In this document: positions 8,260-16,887 of the stretch, in pieces
Numbering within the stretch: position 1 is the stretch's first letter
How the letters are laid out: every line of letters begins with the position of its first letter
Assembly: GCF_037658235.1 (NCBI RefSeq)
Contig: NZ_JBBJLN010000001.1
Location: 124,001 to 188,000 of the forward strand
Source: Yunchengibacter salinarum
GTDB lineage: Bacteria; Pseudomonadota; Alphaproteobacteria; Sphingomonadales; Kordiimonadaceae
Direction of reading: 5' to 3'
DNA length: 64,000 nucleotides
Made by a program: the position numbers and the translations under genes
The notes under the pieces: generated by a model
Seen by the model: only the letters and a program-made list of their open reading frames with translations
Databases searched by the model: none
Told to the model about the DNA's origin: nothing

Positions 8260-8952
8260 ATGCCCCACACCGCCCCCCGCCCGGCCACGGAACTGGATCG
8301 GGATGTCTGGGTTTTCGACCTGGACAACACGCTCTACAGCGCCGACACGGACCTGTTCTCCCAGGTGGACCGCAATATCGGCGATTATGTGGCGGACCTG
8401 ACCGGCTTGCCCGCCGGGGACGCCCGGCGCCTTCAGAAAGACTATCTGATGCGGTACGGCACCACGCTGAAAGGACTGATGGCGGAACATGGCGTGGACC
8501 CGGAAGGCTATCTGGAACGGGTTCACGCCATAGACTTCTCCCCCCTGTTCCCGGACCCGGCGCTGGATCGCGCCCTGTCCCGGCTGTCGGCGCGCAAGCT
8601 GGTCTTCACCAATGCCGACGCCCAATATGCCGACCGGGTGCTGGACCGGCTGGGGATCAGTCACCATTTCGACGGCATCTTCGACATCAAGGGCGCCGAT
8701 TACGAACCCAAGCCCAAGGATCATGCCTATGACCGCTTTCTGGACCGGTTCGGGGTGGACCCGGCCAAAGCCCTGATGGTGGAGGACATGGCCCGCAATC
8801 TGAAACCCGCCTTTGAGCGCGGCATGGCCACGGTCTGGGTCAATACCGGCTCCGTGTGGGGGGAGGCGGACCACAGCCCCGACTATATCATGCAGGAAGT
8901 ACCCGCCCTGACGGACTGGCTTCTGGACCATGTGGGGGCGCCCGCCGAATAG
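8260..8952 (+). CDS. Pyrimidine 5'-nucleotidase (HAD superfamily)
   Basis: 230 residues. HAD motif I is FDLDNTLYS (residues 20-28, Asp nucleophile and acid/base), motif II LVFTNAD, and motif III/IV includes KPKDHAY and MVEDMARNLKPA. The LDNTLY form with the following helical cap is characteristic of the SDT1/pyrimidine 5'-nucleotidase branch, which removes phosphate from UMP or CMP and from damaged pyrimidine nucleotides. AGGAG before the ATG at 8260 decides the start. It stands upstream of dapD with a separate promoter between, so regulation is probably independent. Confidence 0.85.
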   Translation: MPHTAPRPATELDRDVWVFDLDNTLYSADTDLFSQVDRNIGDYVADLTGLPAGDARRLQKDYLMRYGTTLKGLMAEHGVDPEGYLERVHAIDFSPLFPDPALDRALSRLSARKLVFTNADAQYADRVLDRLGISHHFDGIFDIKGADYEPKPKDHAYDRFLDRFGVDPAKALMVEDMARNLKPAFERGMATVWVNTGSVWGEADHSPDYIMQEVPALTDWLLDHVGAPAE

Positions 8953-8968
8953 AGGGCACAGCCCGCAG

Positions 8969-8998
8969 TCCCGGCATTGACATGTCCCGGCATTGACA
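8969..8998 (+). repeat. Duplicated 14-base box carrying TTGACA
   Basis: TCCCGGCATTGACA occurs at 8969-8982 and again at 8985-8998, two bases apart. Each copy contains a consensus -35 hexamer; only the second is correctly spaced from the -10 element of the dapD promoter. Confidence 0.8.
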
Positions 8999-9020
8999 GG
9001 GGCGGGCCGGTCTTTATGCT
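8993..9020 (+). promoter_or_regulatory. Predicted dapDE promoter
   Basis: TTGACA (8993-8998) and TATGCT (9015-9020) are separated by 16 bases and lie about 50 bases before the dapD start. This is one of the closest matches to a vegetative sigma factor promoter in the window. Confidence 0.6.
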
Positions 9021-9072
9021 CCGGCGCGCTTCAAGACATATCCTCGCCCCGTTCAACAAGGACCGCACCGCC

Positions 9073-9915
9073 ATGACCGACGACGCCCTGATCAGCACCA
9101 TCGAGCAAGCCTTTGACGACCGGGACACCATCGGCCCGGAAACCGGCGGCGCCGTCCGCGAGGCGGTGGAGACCGCGCTGGACCTGCTGGACCGGGGCGA
9201 AGCCCGCGTCGCCAGCCCCGGCCCGGACGGCTGGACGGTAAACCAGTGGCTGAAAAAGGCGGTTCTTCTGTCCTTCCGCCTGAACCACATGACCACCATG
9301 AGCGGCGGCCCCGGCGGCGCCCCCTGGTGGGACAAGGTGCCCAGCAAATTCGATGGCTGGGGCGCCGGGGACTTCCGCAATGCCGGCTTCCGCGCCGTGC
9401 CGGGGGCGCTGGTGCGCCGCTCGGCCCACATCGGCAAGGGCGTGGTACTGATGCCCAGTTTCGTCAATCTGGGCGCCCATGTGGATGACGGCGCCATGAT
9501 CGACACCTGGGCCACGGTGGGAAGCTGTGCCCAGATCGGCAGGAATGTGCACCTGTCCGGTGGCGCCGGGATTGGCGGCGTGCTGGAACCCTTGCAGGCG
9601 GACCCGGTGATCATCGAGGATAATTGTTTCATCGGCGCCCGCAGCGAAGTGGCCGAGGGCGTGCGCGTGGAGGAAGGCTCGGTGCTGTCCATGGGCGTTT
9701 ATATCGGCGCCTCCACCAAGATCATCCACCGCGAGACGGGCGAGGTGTTCCGGGGCCGGGTGCCCAGCTATTCCGTGGTGGTGCCGGGCAGCCTGCCGGG
9801 CAAGCCGCTGGCGGACGGCGCGCCGGGCCCGAACCTGTACTGCGCGGTGATCGTCAAGCAGGTGGATGCCCAGACCCGCGCCAAAACATCCGTCAATGAC
9901 CTGCTGCGCGGCTGA
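9073..9915 (+). CDS. dapD: 2,3,4,5-tetrahydropyridine-2,6-dicarboxylate N-succinyltransferase
   Basis: 280 residues. The enzyme transfers succinate from succinyl-CoA to tetrahydrodipicolinate in the succinylase branch of lysine and meso-diaminopimelate synthesis. It shows the left-handed beta-helix hexapeptide pattern from about residue 115 (RRSAHIGKGVVLMPSFVNLGAHVDDGAMIDTWATVGS...), with FIGARSEVAEGV and the C-terminal VVVPGSLPG. The length is normal for the family. The ATG at 9073 is preferred over longer frames that run into the promoter. dapE follows 19 bases downstream, forming a two-gene operon for consecutive-pathway enzymes. Confidence 0.97.
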   Translation: MTDDALISTIEQAFDDRDTIGPETGGAVREAVETALDLLDRGEARVASPGPDGWTVNQWLKKAVLLSFRLNHMTTMSGGPGGAPWWDKVPSKFDGWGAGDFRNAGFRAVPGALVRRSAHIGKGVVLMPSFVNLGAHVDDGAMIDTWATVGSCAQIGRNVHLSGGAGIGGVLEPLQADPVIIEDNCFIGARSEVAEGVRVEEGSVLSMGVYIGASTKIIHRETGEVFRGRVPSYSVVVPGSLPGKPLADGAPGPNLYCAVIVKQVDAQTRAKTSVNDLLRG

Positions 9916-9934
9916 TAAAGGCGTGAGCACAGAC

Positions 9935-11086
9935 ATGAGCACCCCGATCGATCCGATCCGGCTGGCCAGCGGCCTGATAGAGCGCAAGAGCGTGACCCCC
10001 GACAGCGGGGACGCGCTGGACCTGCTGGAAGAAACGCTGACCGGCCTGGGCTTTCGCTGCCACCGCCTGCTGTTCGAGGAACCGGGCACGGACCCGGTGC
10101 CCAATCTTTATGCCCGGCTGGGGGATACGGCACCCAACATCTGCTTTGCCGGGCACACCGATGTGGTGCCCGCGGGCGCCGAGCATCACTGGCAGGTGGA
10201 CCCCTTCAAGGCCACCATCAGGGACGGCCAGCTTTATGGCCGCGGCGCCAGCGACATGAAATCCGCCATCGCCGCCTTCGTGGCCGCCGCCGAGCGGGCA
10301 CGGACCCGGCTTGACGGGCGCGGCTCCCTGTCCCTGCTGATCACGGGCGACGAGGAAGGCCCCGCCGTCAACGGCACCCGCAAGGTGCTGGACTGGCTGG
10401 CGGAACAGGGGGAACAACTGGATTATTGCGTGGTGGGGGAGCCCACCAACCCCATGGAAATGGGGGAAATGATCAAGGTGGGCCGCCGGGGCAGCCTGCA
10501 CGGCACCATCACAGTACGCGGCATTCAGGGCCATGTGGCCTATCCCCACAAGGCGCACAATCCGATCCCCGATCTGGTGCGTGTGCTGGCCGAACTGGAC
10601 AGGGAGCCACTGGATGCGGGCAACGATCTTTTCCAGCCCAGCAATCTGGAAATCGTCGATATCCATGTGGGCAATGACAGCCACAATGTGATCCCGGCGG
10701 AAGCCACGGCCCGTTTCAATGTGCGCTTCAACAATGAATACACGCCGGACAGCCTGCGCGAGGAACTGACCCGCCGCATGAACCGCGCGGGCGTGCGCCA
10801 TGATGTGGACTGGTGGGTGTCGGGGGACAGCTTCCTGACCCCGCCGGGGCCGCTGGCCAATGCGGTGCGCGATGCGGTAACGGCCCGTCTGGGGCGGGAG
10901 CCGGTATTCTCCACCACCGGCGGCACGTCGGACGCCCGCTTCATCCACCGCTTCTGCCCGGTGGTGGAATTCGGCCTTGTGGGCGCCACCATGCACAAGG
11001 TGGACGAACATGTGGCCACCGCCGATATCGAGGCCCTGACCGACATTTATGAAGATGTGATCACCCGGCTGCTGAAGGCGGGCTGA
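9935..11086 (+). CDS. dapE: Succinyl-diaminopimelate desuccinylase
   Basis: 383 residues. A zinc-dependent M20 amidohydrolase that removes succinate from N-succinyl-LL-diaminopimelate, in the same branch as dapD. Motifs seen: CFAGHTDVVPAG (first metal His and neighbouring Asp), YGRGASDMKSAIAAF (bridging Asp), TGDEEGPAVNGT (catalytic Glu pair), VVGEPTN, and a C-terminal GATMHKVDEH with the last metal-binding His. The ATG at 9935 is used; an in-frame GTG at 9923 is possible but sits too close to the AAAGG ribosome site. It follows dapD closely and probably shares its promoter. Confidence 0.97.
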   Translation: MSTPIDPIRLASGLIERKSVTPDSGDALDLLEETLTGLGFRCHRLLFEEPGTDPVPNLYARLGDTAPNICFAGHTDVVPAGAEHHWQVDPFKATIRDGQLYGRGASDMKSAIAAFVAAAERARTRLDGRGSLSLLITGDEEGPAVNGTRKVLDWLAEQGEQLDYCVVGEPTNPMEMGEMIKVGRRGSLHGTITVRGIQGHVAYPHKAHNPIPDLVRVLAELDREPLDAGNDLFQPSNLEIVDIHVGNDSHNVIPAEATARFNVRFNNEYTPDSLREELTRRMNRAGVRHDVDWWVSGDSFLTPPGPLANAVRDAVTARLGREPVFSTTGGTSDARFIHRFCPVVEFGLVGATMHKVDEHVATADIEALTDIYEDVITRLLKAG

Positions 11087-11112
11087 TACCCCGGCGCGCG
11101 GCGACCGGGGTG

Positions 11113-11727
11113 TCAGTCGCCGTCGCCCACGGCGCGGCGGGCATTGAGGGCGGCGGTGAGCGTGCCGTCATCCATATAGTCCAGTTCCCCGCCCACCGGC
11201 ACACCGTGGGCCAGCGCCGTCACCCGCACGCCGCTGTCCGCCAGCCGGTCGGCCAGATAATGGCTGGTGGTCTGGCCGTCCACCGTGGCGGCCAGCGCCA
11301 GAATCACTTCCCGCACGCCGCCATCCGCCACCCGATCCATCAGGGGCGCCATGTTCAGGTCTTCCGGCCCCAGCCCGTCCAGCGCCGACAGCGTGCCGCC
11401 CAGCACATGATAAACGCCGCGATAGGTTTCCGACCGATCCAGCGCCCACAGGTCGGCCACGTCCTCCACCACGCAGACAAGGCCGTGATCCCGCTTCGGG
11501 TCCCGGCATACCTGACAGGGGCTTTGGGTATCCAGATTGCCGCACCGGTCGCACAGCACCACGCGGGCCGCCACATCGTGCAAGGCATCGGCCAGCGGGG
11601 TCATCACGCTGTCCCGCTTTTTCAGCAGATGCAGCACCGATCGCCGGGCGGAGCGCGGCCCCAGCCCAGGCAGACGGGCCAGCAACTGGATCAGGCGGTC
11701 AATATCCGTAGCATGACTGCGGGGCAT
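11113..11727 (-). CDS. recR: Recombination mediator protein RecR
   Basis: 204 residues. RecR works with RecF/RecO to load RecA on gapped DNA. An N-terminal helix-hairpin-helix (LARLPGLGPRSARRSVLHLL), a four-Cys zinc finger (CDRCGNLDTQSPCQVC) and a Toprim domain (VCVVEDVADLWALDR..., then ILALAATVDGQTT) appear in the usual order. The length is standard. It is the third gene of a dnaX-ybaB-recR operon with only 10 bases after ybaB, the conserved bacterial arrangement. It converges with dapE; an imperfect CCCCGG/CCGGGG inverted repeat between them has no T-run. Confidence 0.97.
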   Translation of the reverse strand: MPRSHATDIDRLIQLLARLPGLGPRSARRSVLHLLKKRDSVMTPLADALHDVAARVVLCDRCGNLDTQSPCQVCRDPKRDHGLVCVVEDVADLWALDRSETYRGVYHVLGGTLSALDGLGPEDLNMAPLMDRVADGGVREVILALAATVDGQTTSHYLADRLADSGVRVTALAHGVPVGGELDYMDDGTLTAALNARRAVGDGD

Positions 11728-11737
11728 GACAGGCGGC

Positions 11738-12061
11738 CTAGAACGGCATCTTGAAGCCTTCCGGCAGGTCCAGCCCGCCGGTCAGTTCCTGCATTTTTTC
11801 CTGCGCCTTTTCCTGCGCCTTGTCCTTGGCCTGATTGTGGGCGGCGACGATAAGATCCTCCACCACGTCTTTTTCCTCGGCTGAAAACAGGCTGTCATCC
11901 AGCGATACGGCTTTCATCACGCCCTTGGCGGTCATGGTCACGCGCACCATGCCGCCGCCCGCGCTGCCTTCCACCTCGATCTCGTCCAGCCCGTCCTGCA
12001 TTTCGCCCATTTTGGTCTGCATTTCCTGGGCTTTCTTCAACATCTCGGACAAATTCTTCAT
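11738..12061 (-). CDS. YbaB/EbfC family nucleoid-associated protein
   Basis: 107 residues. A small dimeric DNA-binding protein family associated with the nucleoid. The typical pattern is present: N-terminal MKNLSEMLKKAQEMQTKMGEMQ helix, VEGSAGGGMVRVTMTAKGVMKAVSLD, and a long C-terminal Gln/Glu/Lys-rich helix that is expected to form the dimer arm. A strong GGAGAG ribosome site precedes the ATG at 12061. It lies between dnaX (48 bases upstream) and recR, as in most bacteria. Confidence 0.95.
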   Translation of the reverse strand: MKNLSEMLKKAQEMQTKMGEMQDGLDEIEVEGSAGGGMVRVTMTAKGVMKAVSLDDSLFSAEEKDVVEDLIVAAHNQAKDKAQEKAQEKMQELTGGLDLPEGFKMPF

Positions 12062-12109
12062 GGGGGCTCTCTCCTCAACGGGTTTCGGGCACCGGTTGCC
12101 CGGCCTGGA

Positions 12110-13900
12110 TCATATATCCAACAATTGGGGCAGGTCCGCTTCCGCGTCCACCGCCTCTTCGGCGTCCGGGTCGAAGGGCACGGGCTCGGCGGCCTCCTCA
12201 AGGGTGGTATCGCGCACCGGCCCGGCCAGCCGCGCGCCGGGAAAGGTTTCCATGAACGCTTTCACCATGGGATCGCGCATCACTTCGGCGCGCAGGGCTT
12301 CCTGCCGGGCATCGCGCTTGTCCTGCAACGTCTCGCCGCCACCACCGCGAACCACGCTGACCGCCCAGCGCCGATCGGTCCAGGCATTGAGACAGTCCCG
12401 CACGCGCCCGGCCAGGGTGGGCGGCACATCCGTGGTGGGTGTGAAATCCAGCCGGCCCGGTTCATATCGGGCCACCGTCACATTGTGGGAAAGATAATAG
12501 GCAAGCTGGGCTTCGCGCTTGTGCTCGAACAGCGCCACCAGCGCCTCGAAGTCGGCGGGCACCGGGTCGCCCGGCTGGCTCTGTGCCTGCGTGTCGGGAT
12601 CAAAGGCCAGCACCCGCGCCGTTGCGGTGGCGCCGCCGCCCCCACCGGTGGCGGGCGCCCGGCCACCGCCGGCCTGTGCCTGACCGCCCGCCTGCGAACC
12701 GGCCCCGCCACCAGGCGCGGACGGCCCGCCAGCGGGGGCGCCAGCCTGAAGCTTTTTCACCAGATCGGCGGGGGGCTCCATCGGGGCCAGATGGCACAGC
12801 CGGATCATCACCATTTCCGCCGCCGCCATGGGGCTGGGCGCCGTGCGCGCCTCCCCCACGCCTTTCAACAACACCTGCCAGGCCCGCGCCAGTTGCGGAA
12901 TGGAAAGCCGGGCCGCCATGTCTTTGCCCATGCTGCGCTCGGTTTCGGTGGCGAGGGCGTCATCGCTCACCTCCGGCGCGGCCTTGGTGCGGGTGATCCA
13001 GTGGGTCACTTCCAGAAGGTCGTTCAGGATCACCACCGGCTCGGCGCCCAGATCGAACTGCTGGCGCAACTGGGCCAGCGCCCCGGCGGCATCACCCTTC
13101 ATTACGGTTTCAAAAAGATCAAGCACCTGTGCGCGATCCGCCAATCCCAGCATGGCGCGCATCTGGTCTTCATCCACGGTGCCATTGCCATGGGCCATGG
13201 CCTGATCCAACAGCGACAGCGCATCCCGCACCGAGCCTTCCGCCGCCCGCGCGATCAGTTTCAGCGCGCCGTCCGTCAGGCTGGCGCCTTCCTTTTCGGC
13301 AATGCCGCCCAGATGGGCCACAAGGGTCTCGGCGGGCACACGCTTCAGGTCGAAGCGCTGACACCGGGACAGCACGGTCACCGGCAGTTTGCGGATTTCC
13401 GTGGTGGCGAACAGGAATTTCACATGGCTCGGCGGCTCTTCCAGCGTCTTCAACAGGGCGTTGAAGGCGTGCTTGGACAGCATGTGGATTTCATCGATGA
13501 TATAAATTTTATAACGCGCCGCCGTGGGCGCATAGCGCACCCCTTCCAGCAGCTCCCGGATATCGTCAATGCCGGTACGGCTGGCGGCATCCATCTCCAT
13601 CACGTCCACATGGCGGGATTCGCCAATGGCCACACAGCTTTCACAGCGCCCGCAGGGATTAACGCTGTCCTGCGCGCGATCGGTGCAGTTCAGCGCCTTG
13701 GCGATGATGCGGGCCGTGGTGGTCTTGCCCACGCCGCGCACGCCGGTCAGCACGAAGGCATGGGCCAGCCGCCCCGCCGAAATGGCATTGGACAGGGTGC
13801 GCACCATGGCTTCCTGCCCGATCAGGGTGGCAAAATCGCTGGGCCGGTATTTGCGTGCCAGCACACGGTATTCTGCTGCCTCGGCGTGGGACTCGGTCAT
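12110..13900 (-). CDS. dnaX: DNA polymerase III subunit gamma/tau
   Basis: 596 residues from the ATG at 13900. This is the clamp-loader ATPase. It has Walker A GVRGVGKTTTARIIAK, a four-Cys zinc module (NCT...NPCGRCESC), Walker B DEIHMLS and sensor region LFATTE. After about residue 370 comes a Gly/Ala/Pro-rich linker (AGAPAGGPSAPGGGAGSQAG) and a C-terminal tau-type domain that would bind the polymerase alpha subunit. No A-rich slippery heptamer of the E. coli kind is present, so a shorter gamma form, if made, would need another mechanism such as proteolysis. It heads the dnaX-ybaB-recR operon, downstream of the SRP RNA gene. Confidence 0.96.
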   Translation of the reverse strand: MTESHAEAAEYRVLARKYRPSDFATLIGQEAMVRTLSNAISAGRLAHAFVLTGVRGVGKTTTARIIAKALNCTDRAQDSVNPCGRCESCVAIGESRHVDVMEMDAASRTGIDDIRELLEGVRYAPTAARYKIYIIDEIHMLSKHAFNALLKTLEEPPSHVKFLFATTEIRKLPVTVLSRCQRFDLKRVPAETLVAHLGGIAEKEGASLTDGALKLIARAAEGSVRDALSLLDQAMAHGNGTVDEDQMRAMLGLADRAQVLDLFETVMKGDAAGALAQLRQQFDLGAEPVVILNDLLEVTHWITRTKAAPEVSDDALATETERSMGKDMAARLSIPQLARAWQVLLKGVGEARTAPSPMAAAEMVMIRLCHLAPMEPPADLVKKLQAGAPAGGPSAPGGGAGSQAGGQAQAGGGRAPATGGGGGATATARVLAFDPDTQAQSQPGDPVPADFEALVALFEHKREAQLAYYLSHNVTVARYEPGRLDFTPTTDVPPTLAGRVRDCLNAWTDRRWAVSVVRGGGGETLQDKRDARQEALRAEVMRDPMVKAFMETFPGARLAGPVRDTTLEEAAEPVPFDPDAEEAVDAEADLPQLLDI

Positions 13901-14060
13901 GCGTGCTCTCAAGCTTGGGACGGCGGGATGGCGACCGACACCCCCTTGGGGGCGGGCGCCTGCCTATCCCTAGCACCTCCCCGGCGGCAAAAAAAGGCCA
14001 TGCATGATCAGCGGGCAGCAAAGGAACCGCGGCGACAGATACGGGAAAGGGGAAAAGGGT

Positions 14061-14150
14061 GGGAGGCCAGACGACCCGCACCGGACCCGTTACGGCTGCT
14101 CCCTTTCGGGCCTGACCGGATTGGCGGGCGGCACGTCCGCTGGCACTCCC
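14061..14150 (-). ncRNA. ffs: Signal recognition particle RNA (small bacterial type)
   Basis: On the minus strand the 90-base segment contains the universally conserved SRP RNA core: GGTCAGGCCCGAAAGGGAGC, with the Ffh-binding asymmetric loop AGCAGCCGTAACGG and a capping tetraloop. The ends pair (GGGAGTGCCAG at the 5' end with CTGGCCTCCC at the 3' end), giving the hairpin rod expected for a 4.5S-type RNA. The 5' end lies exactly 7 bases after a predicted -10 element, which supports the boundary. An alphaproteobacterial position next to dnaX is common. The RNA guides membrane-protein ribosomes to FtsY with Ffh. Confidence 0.95.
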
Positions 14151-14157
14151 GGGTCGG

Positions 14158-14186
14158 CTTATGGGACGCAAAAACAGCTTTTTCAA
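14158..14186 (-). promoter_or_regulatory. Predicted ffs promoter
   Basis: Read on the minus strand: TTGAAA (14186-14181), 17 bases, CATAAG (14163-14158), 7 bases, then the first G of the SRP RNA at 14150. The spacing is ideal for a vegetative promoter. Confidence 0.65.
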
Positions 14187-14376
14187 GCCCTGTTTTGCCC
14201 CGCAGCCCGCCCACCCCCGCAAAAACGGCGCAAATCCGGGCTGTGTTGGGGTTTTATTAACCTCATGCACGCATGATGAGGGGTGGGGCCATTGTGCCCA
14301 TGGGGCCGTGAACAGGGGCTGTCGATCCGGGCATCCCTACCCGAATGGCAGCCGGGAACGCAGATCGGGAGACCAT

Positions 14377-16779
14377 GTGTCACGCCGGGATCACATAACG
14401 CGCAACCGCCGCGAAGGGCAGCGGCAGTTGACGATCATGATGCTGATTTTCACGCTGGGAATCGTGATCAGCGGCGCCGTGGCGCTGTGGGTGGTGTACC
14501 GCGCCAATCTGAACAGCCAACGCAGCCACATGACCGCCTTCGTGCACAATCAGGCGCGGCTGATTTCCTCCGTCGCCCAATCCAACCTGGCTCGCGAGTC
14601 GGCCATGGGGGCGCCGGCCTCGCAGCAGGCGGCCCACCAGGCTACCATTCGCCAGGTGCTGGCCGCCCGGTCGGACAAGTGGATTTTCGGCGATACCGGT
14701 GAATTCACACTGGGGGAGCGGGAAAACGGCATGATTCGCTTCATGCTGCCGTCCCGCTTCACCGGGAAAACCATTGCGCCCATACCCATGGACGGCACCC
14801 GCGCCGAGCCCATGCGCCGCGCGCTGAGCGGCGAGACCGGCACCACCCGCGCTTTGGACTATCGCGGCAATGAGGTTCTGGCGGCCTATGAATACATTCC
14901 CGATGCCCAGCTTGGCATCGTGGCCAAGATCGACATTTCGGAACTTTATGCCCCGCTGATTCAGGCGGGGATGATGCTGGGCGGTACCCTGCTCGCCGCG
15001 CTGCTGGGGTCGATCGTGCTGGTGCGACGCATTGGCGGGCGGCTGGTGGCCGGGCTGGATGAGGTCACCAGCCAGCAGGATGTGCTGTTCGACAATATCC
15101 CCGTGGGCCTTTATCTGCGGGATGAAACGGGCCGCATCATCCGGGCCAATCTGCGATTCAAGCGGATTTTCGACCTGTCCGAAAACGAGTTGACCACCCT
15201 GGGGGAGGAAAAAGGCTTCCTGTTGAATGCCACATTCAAGAAATTGTGGTCGGAAGACATCCAGACCATCAAGACCGGCATTGGCGGGCGGCTGGAGACC
15301 GAGCGGGATATCAAGGACGGAACACAATATCTGCAAGCCACCCGCGTTCCCGTTCTGGACAAGAATGGCGAGGTGGTCAGCGTCTGCGGCATCGTGGAGG
15401 ATGTGACCGACCGCCGCAAAAGCGAGGAACGCCTGATCAACGCCATGGAAGCGGCGGAAAACGCCAACCGGGCCAAATCGCGCTTTCTCGCCAATATGAG
15501 CCACGAACTGCGCACGCCGATGAATTCCATACTGGGCATGGGGGACCTTCTCAGCCGCACGAGGCTGAGCGAGCCGCAGCACAAATATGTGGATTCCATT
15601 CTCTCTTCGGGGCGGTTGCTCACCACCATTCTCAATGACCTGCTGGACCTGTCCAAGATCGAAGCGGGCCGGGTGGAACTGGAAACCATCGGCTTCCGGC
15701 TTTCGGATGTGTGCCAGCATGTGGTGGATCAATCGATCCCCGCGGCGGATCGCAAGGGCGTTTCCCTTACCTTCGAACATGACGGCCATGTGCCGGATTA
15801 TGTGCTGGGCGACCCCACCCGGCTGCAACAGGTGCTGCTCAATCTGGTGAACAATGCGGTGAAATTCACCTATGAAGGGGAAGTCACCCTGGCCGTGACC
15901 GGCACCGAAAAACCGGTACCCACCGGCACACCCGCCACCATCCATATCGAAGTGCAGGATACCGGCATCGGCATCGCCCCCGAAACCATGGAACGGCTGT
16001 TCGAGCCCTTCGCACAGGCGGATGCGGGCACCACGCGGCGCTTTGGCGGCACCGGGCTGGGGCTGGCCATTTCCAGCCAGCTTGTGGACATGATGGGCGG
16101 CAGCCTCACGGTGCGCAGCACGGTGGGGGTGGGGTCCGTTTTCGCTCTGGATCTGAACCTGCCCGCGGCGGACCCGGATCAGGTGGACGTGCTGGACAAC
16201 CCCCCGGCCCATCTGTACGGCCAGAACAGCGGCGCCCGGCTCAGCGGCGTGCGCACCATCAGGAACACGCCGCACCCGTCGCTGACCACAGGCACGGATG
16301 AAGACCACACAACCGGCCAGGCGGACAGCACGGACGCCACCACCGCGCCCGAAGGCACGGATGAAGCGCATCTGTCCGGCGTGGAAAAGGGCCCCGGCGG
16401 CCATGTGCTGATCGCGGAAGACAATGAAAACAACACCCGCCTGCTGGAAATCTATCTGGACGCGGCGGGATACAGCCATGACACCGTGGATAATGGCCGC
16501 GAAGCCGTGCGGGCGGCGGAAAGCGGCCATTATGACCTGATCCTGATGGACGTGCAGATGCCCGTGATGGACGGCATGACCGCCACGCGCGCCATCCGCC
16601 GGAAGGACGGCAGGCACAGCCGCATCCCCATCATCGGCCTGTCCGCCAACGCCATGGCCCATCACCGGCAGGAAGGGCTCGATGCCGGCATGAACGCCTA
16701 TCTGTCAAAGCCGCTCAAGATGGATGATCTGCTGGTCACGCTTGAACAACATCTGGCCGCCGCAGAAGCGGGCAACTGA
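14377..16779 (+). CDS. Hybrid sensor histidine kinase/response regulator
   Basis: 800 residues from a GTG at 14377, chosen because GGGAG lies 4 bases upstream; an ATG two bases earlier is in another frame. Domains: membrane segment about 20-42, periplasmic sensor about 43-195, second membrane segment about 197-217, PAS about 230-345, phosphoacceptor helix with MSHELRTPM (His376), ATPase domain with NLVNNAVKF, DTGIGI and FGGTGLGLAIS, a Thr/Asp-rich linker (610-670), and a C-terminal receiver with EDNENN and Asp725 (LILMDVQMPVMDG). It should sense an external signal and relay phosphate to an unidentified phosphotransfer partner; none is encoded nearby. Confidence 0.93.
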   Translation: MSRRDHITRNRREGQRQLTIMMLIFTLGIVISGAVALWVVYRANLNSQRSHMTAFVHNQARLISSVAQSNLARESAMGAPASQQAAHQATIRQVLAARSDKWIFGDTGEFTLGERENGMIRFMLPSRFTGKTIAPIPMDGTRAEPMRRALSGETGTTRALDYRGNEVLAAYEYIPDAQLGIVAKIDISELYAPLIQAGMMLGGTLLAALLGSIVLVRRIGGRLVAGLDEVTSQQDVLFDNIPVGLYLRDETGRIIRANLRFKRIFDLSENELTTLGEEKGFLLNATFKKLWSEDIQTIKTGIGGRLETERDIKDGTQYLQATRVPVLDKNGEVVSVCGIVEDVTDRRKSEERLINAMEAAENANRAKSRFLANMSHELRTPMNSILGMGDLLSRTRLSEPQHKYVDSILSSGRLLTTILNDLLDLSKIEAGRVELETIGFRLSDVCQHVVDQSIPAADRKGVSLTFEHDGHVPDYVLGDPTRLQQVLLNLVNNAVKFTYEGEVTLAVTGTEKPVPTGTPATIHIEVQDTGIGIAPETMERLFEPFAQADAGTTRRFGGTGLGLAISSQLVDMMGGSLTVRSTVGVGSVFALDLNLPAADPDQVDVLDNPPAHLYGQNSGARLSGVRTIRNTPHPSLTTGTDEDHTTGQADSTDATTAPEGTDEAHLSGVEKGPGGHVLIAEDNENNTRLLEIYLDAAGYSHDTVDNGREAVRAAESGHYDLILMDVQMPVMDGMTATRAIRRKDGRHSRIPIIGLSANAMAHHRQEGLDAGMNAYLSKPLKMDDLLVTLEQHLAAAEAGN

Positions 16780-16887
16780 CCGCCCCAGGAACATCGCGCC
16801 CGACAGGGGATGCTTGCCAGTGCGATGATTGCACGGCACCATCCGGCTGAAAACCCGCAGTCAGAATCAGTCAGAAAAGGGCCTGCC

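Noticed and set aside
12745..12760. Possible dnaX programmed frameshift site (A-rich run before the linker)
   Set aside because: The run reads GTG AAA AAG on the coding strand with only five A bases; it does not form the A AAA AAG slippery heptamer.
12125..14260. A 711-codon open frame opposite dnaX
   Set aside because: It is His/Arg/Gly-rich antisense of the dnaX codons, typical of GC-rich DNA, and also crosses the SRP RNA gene.
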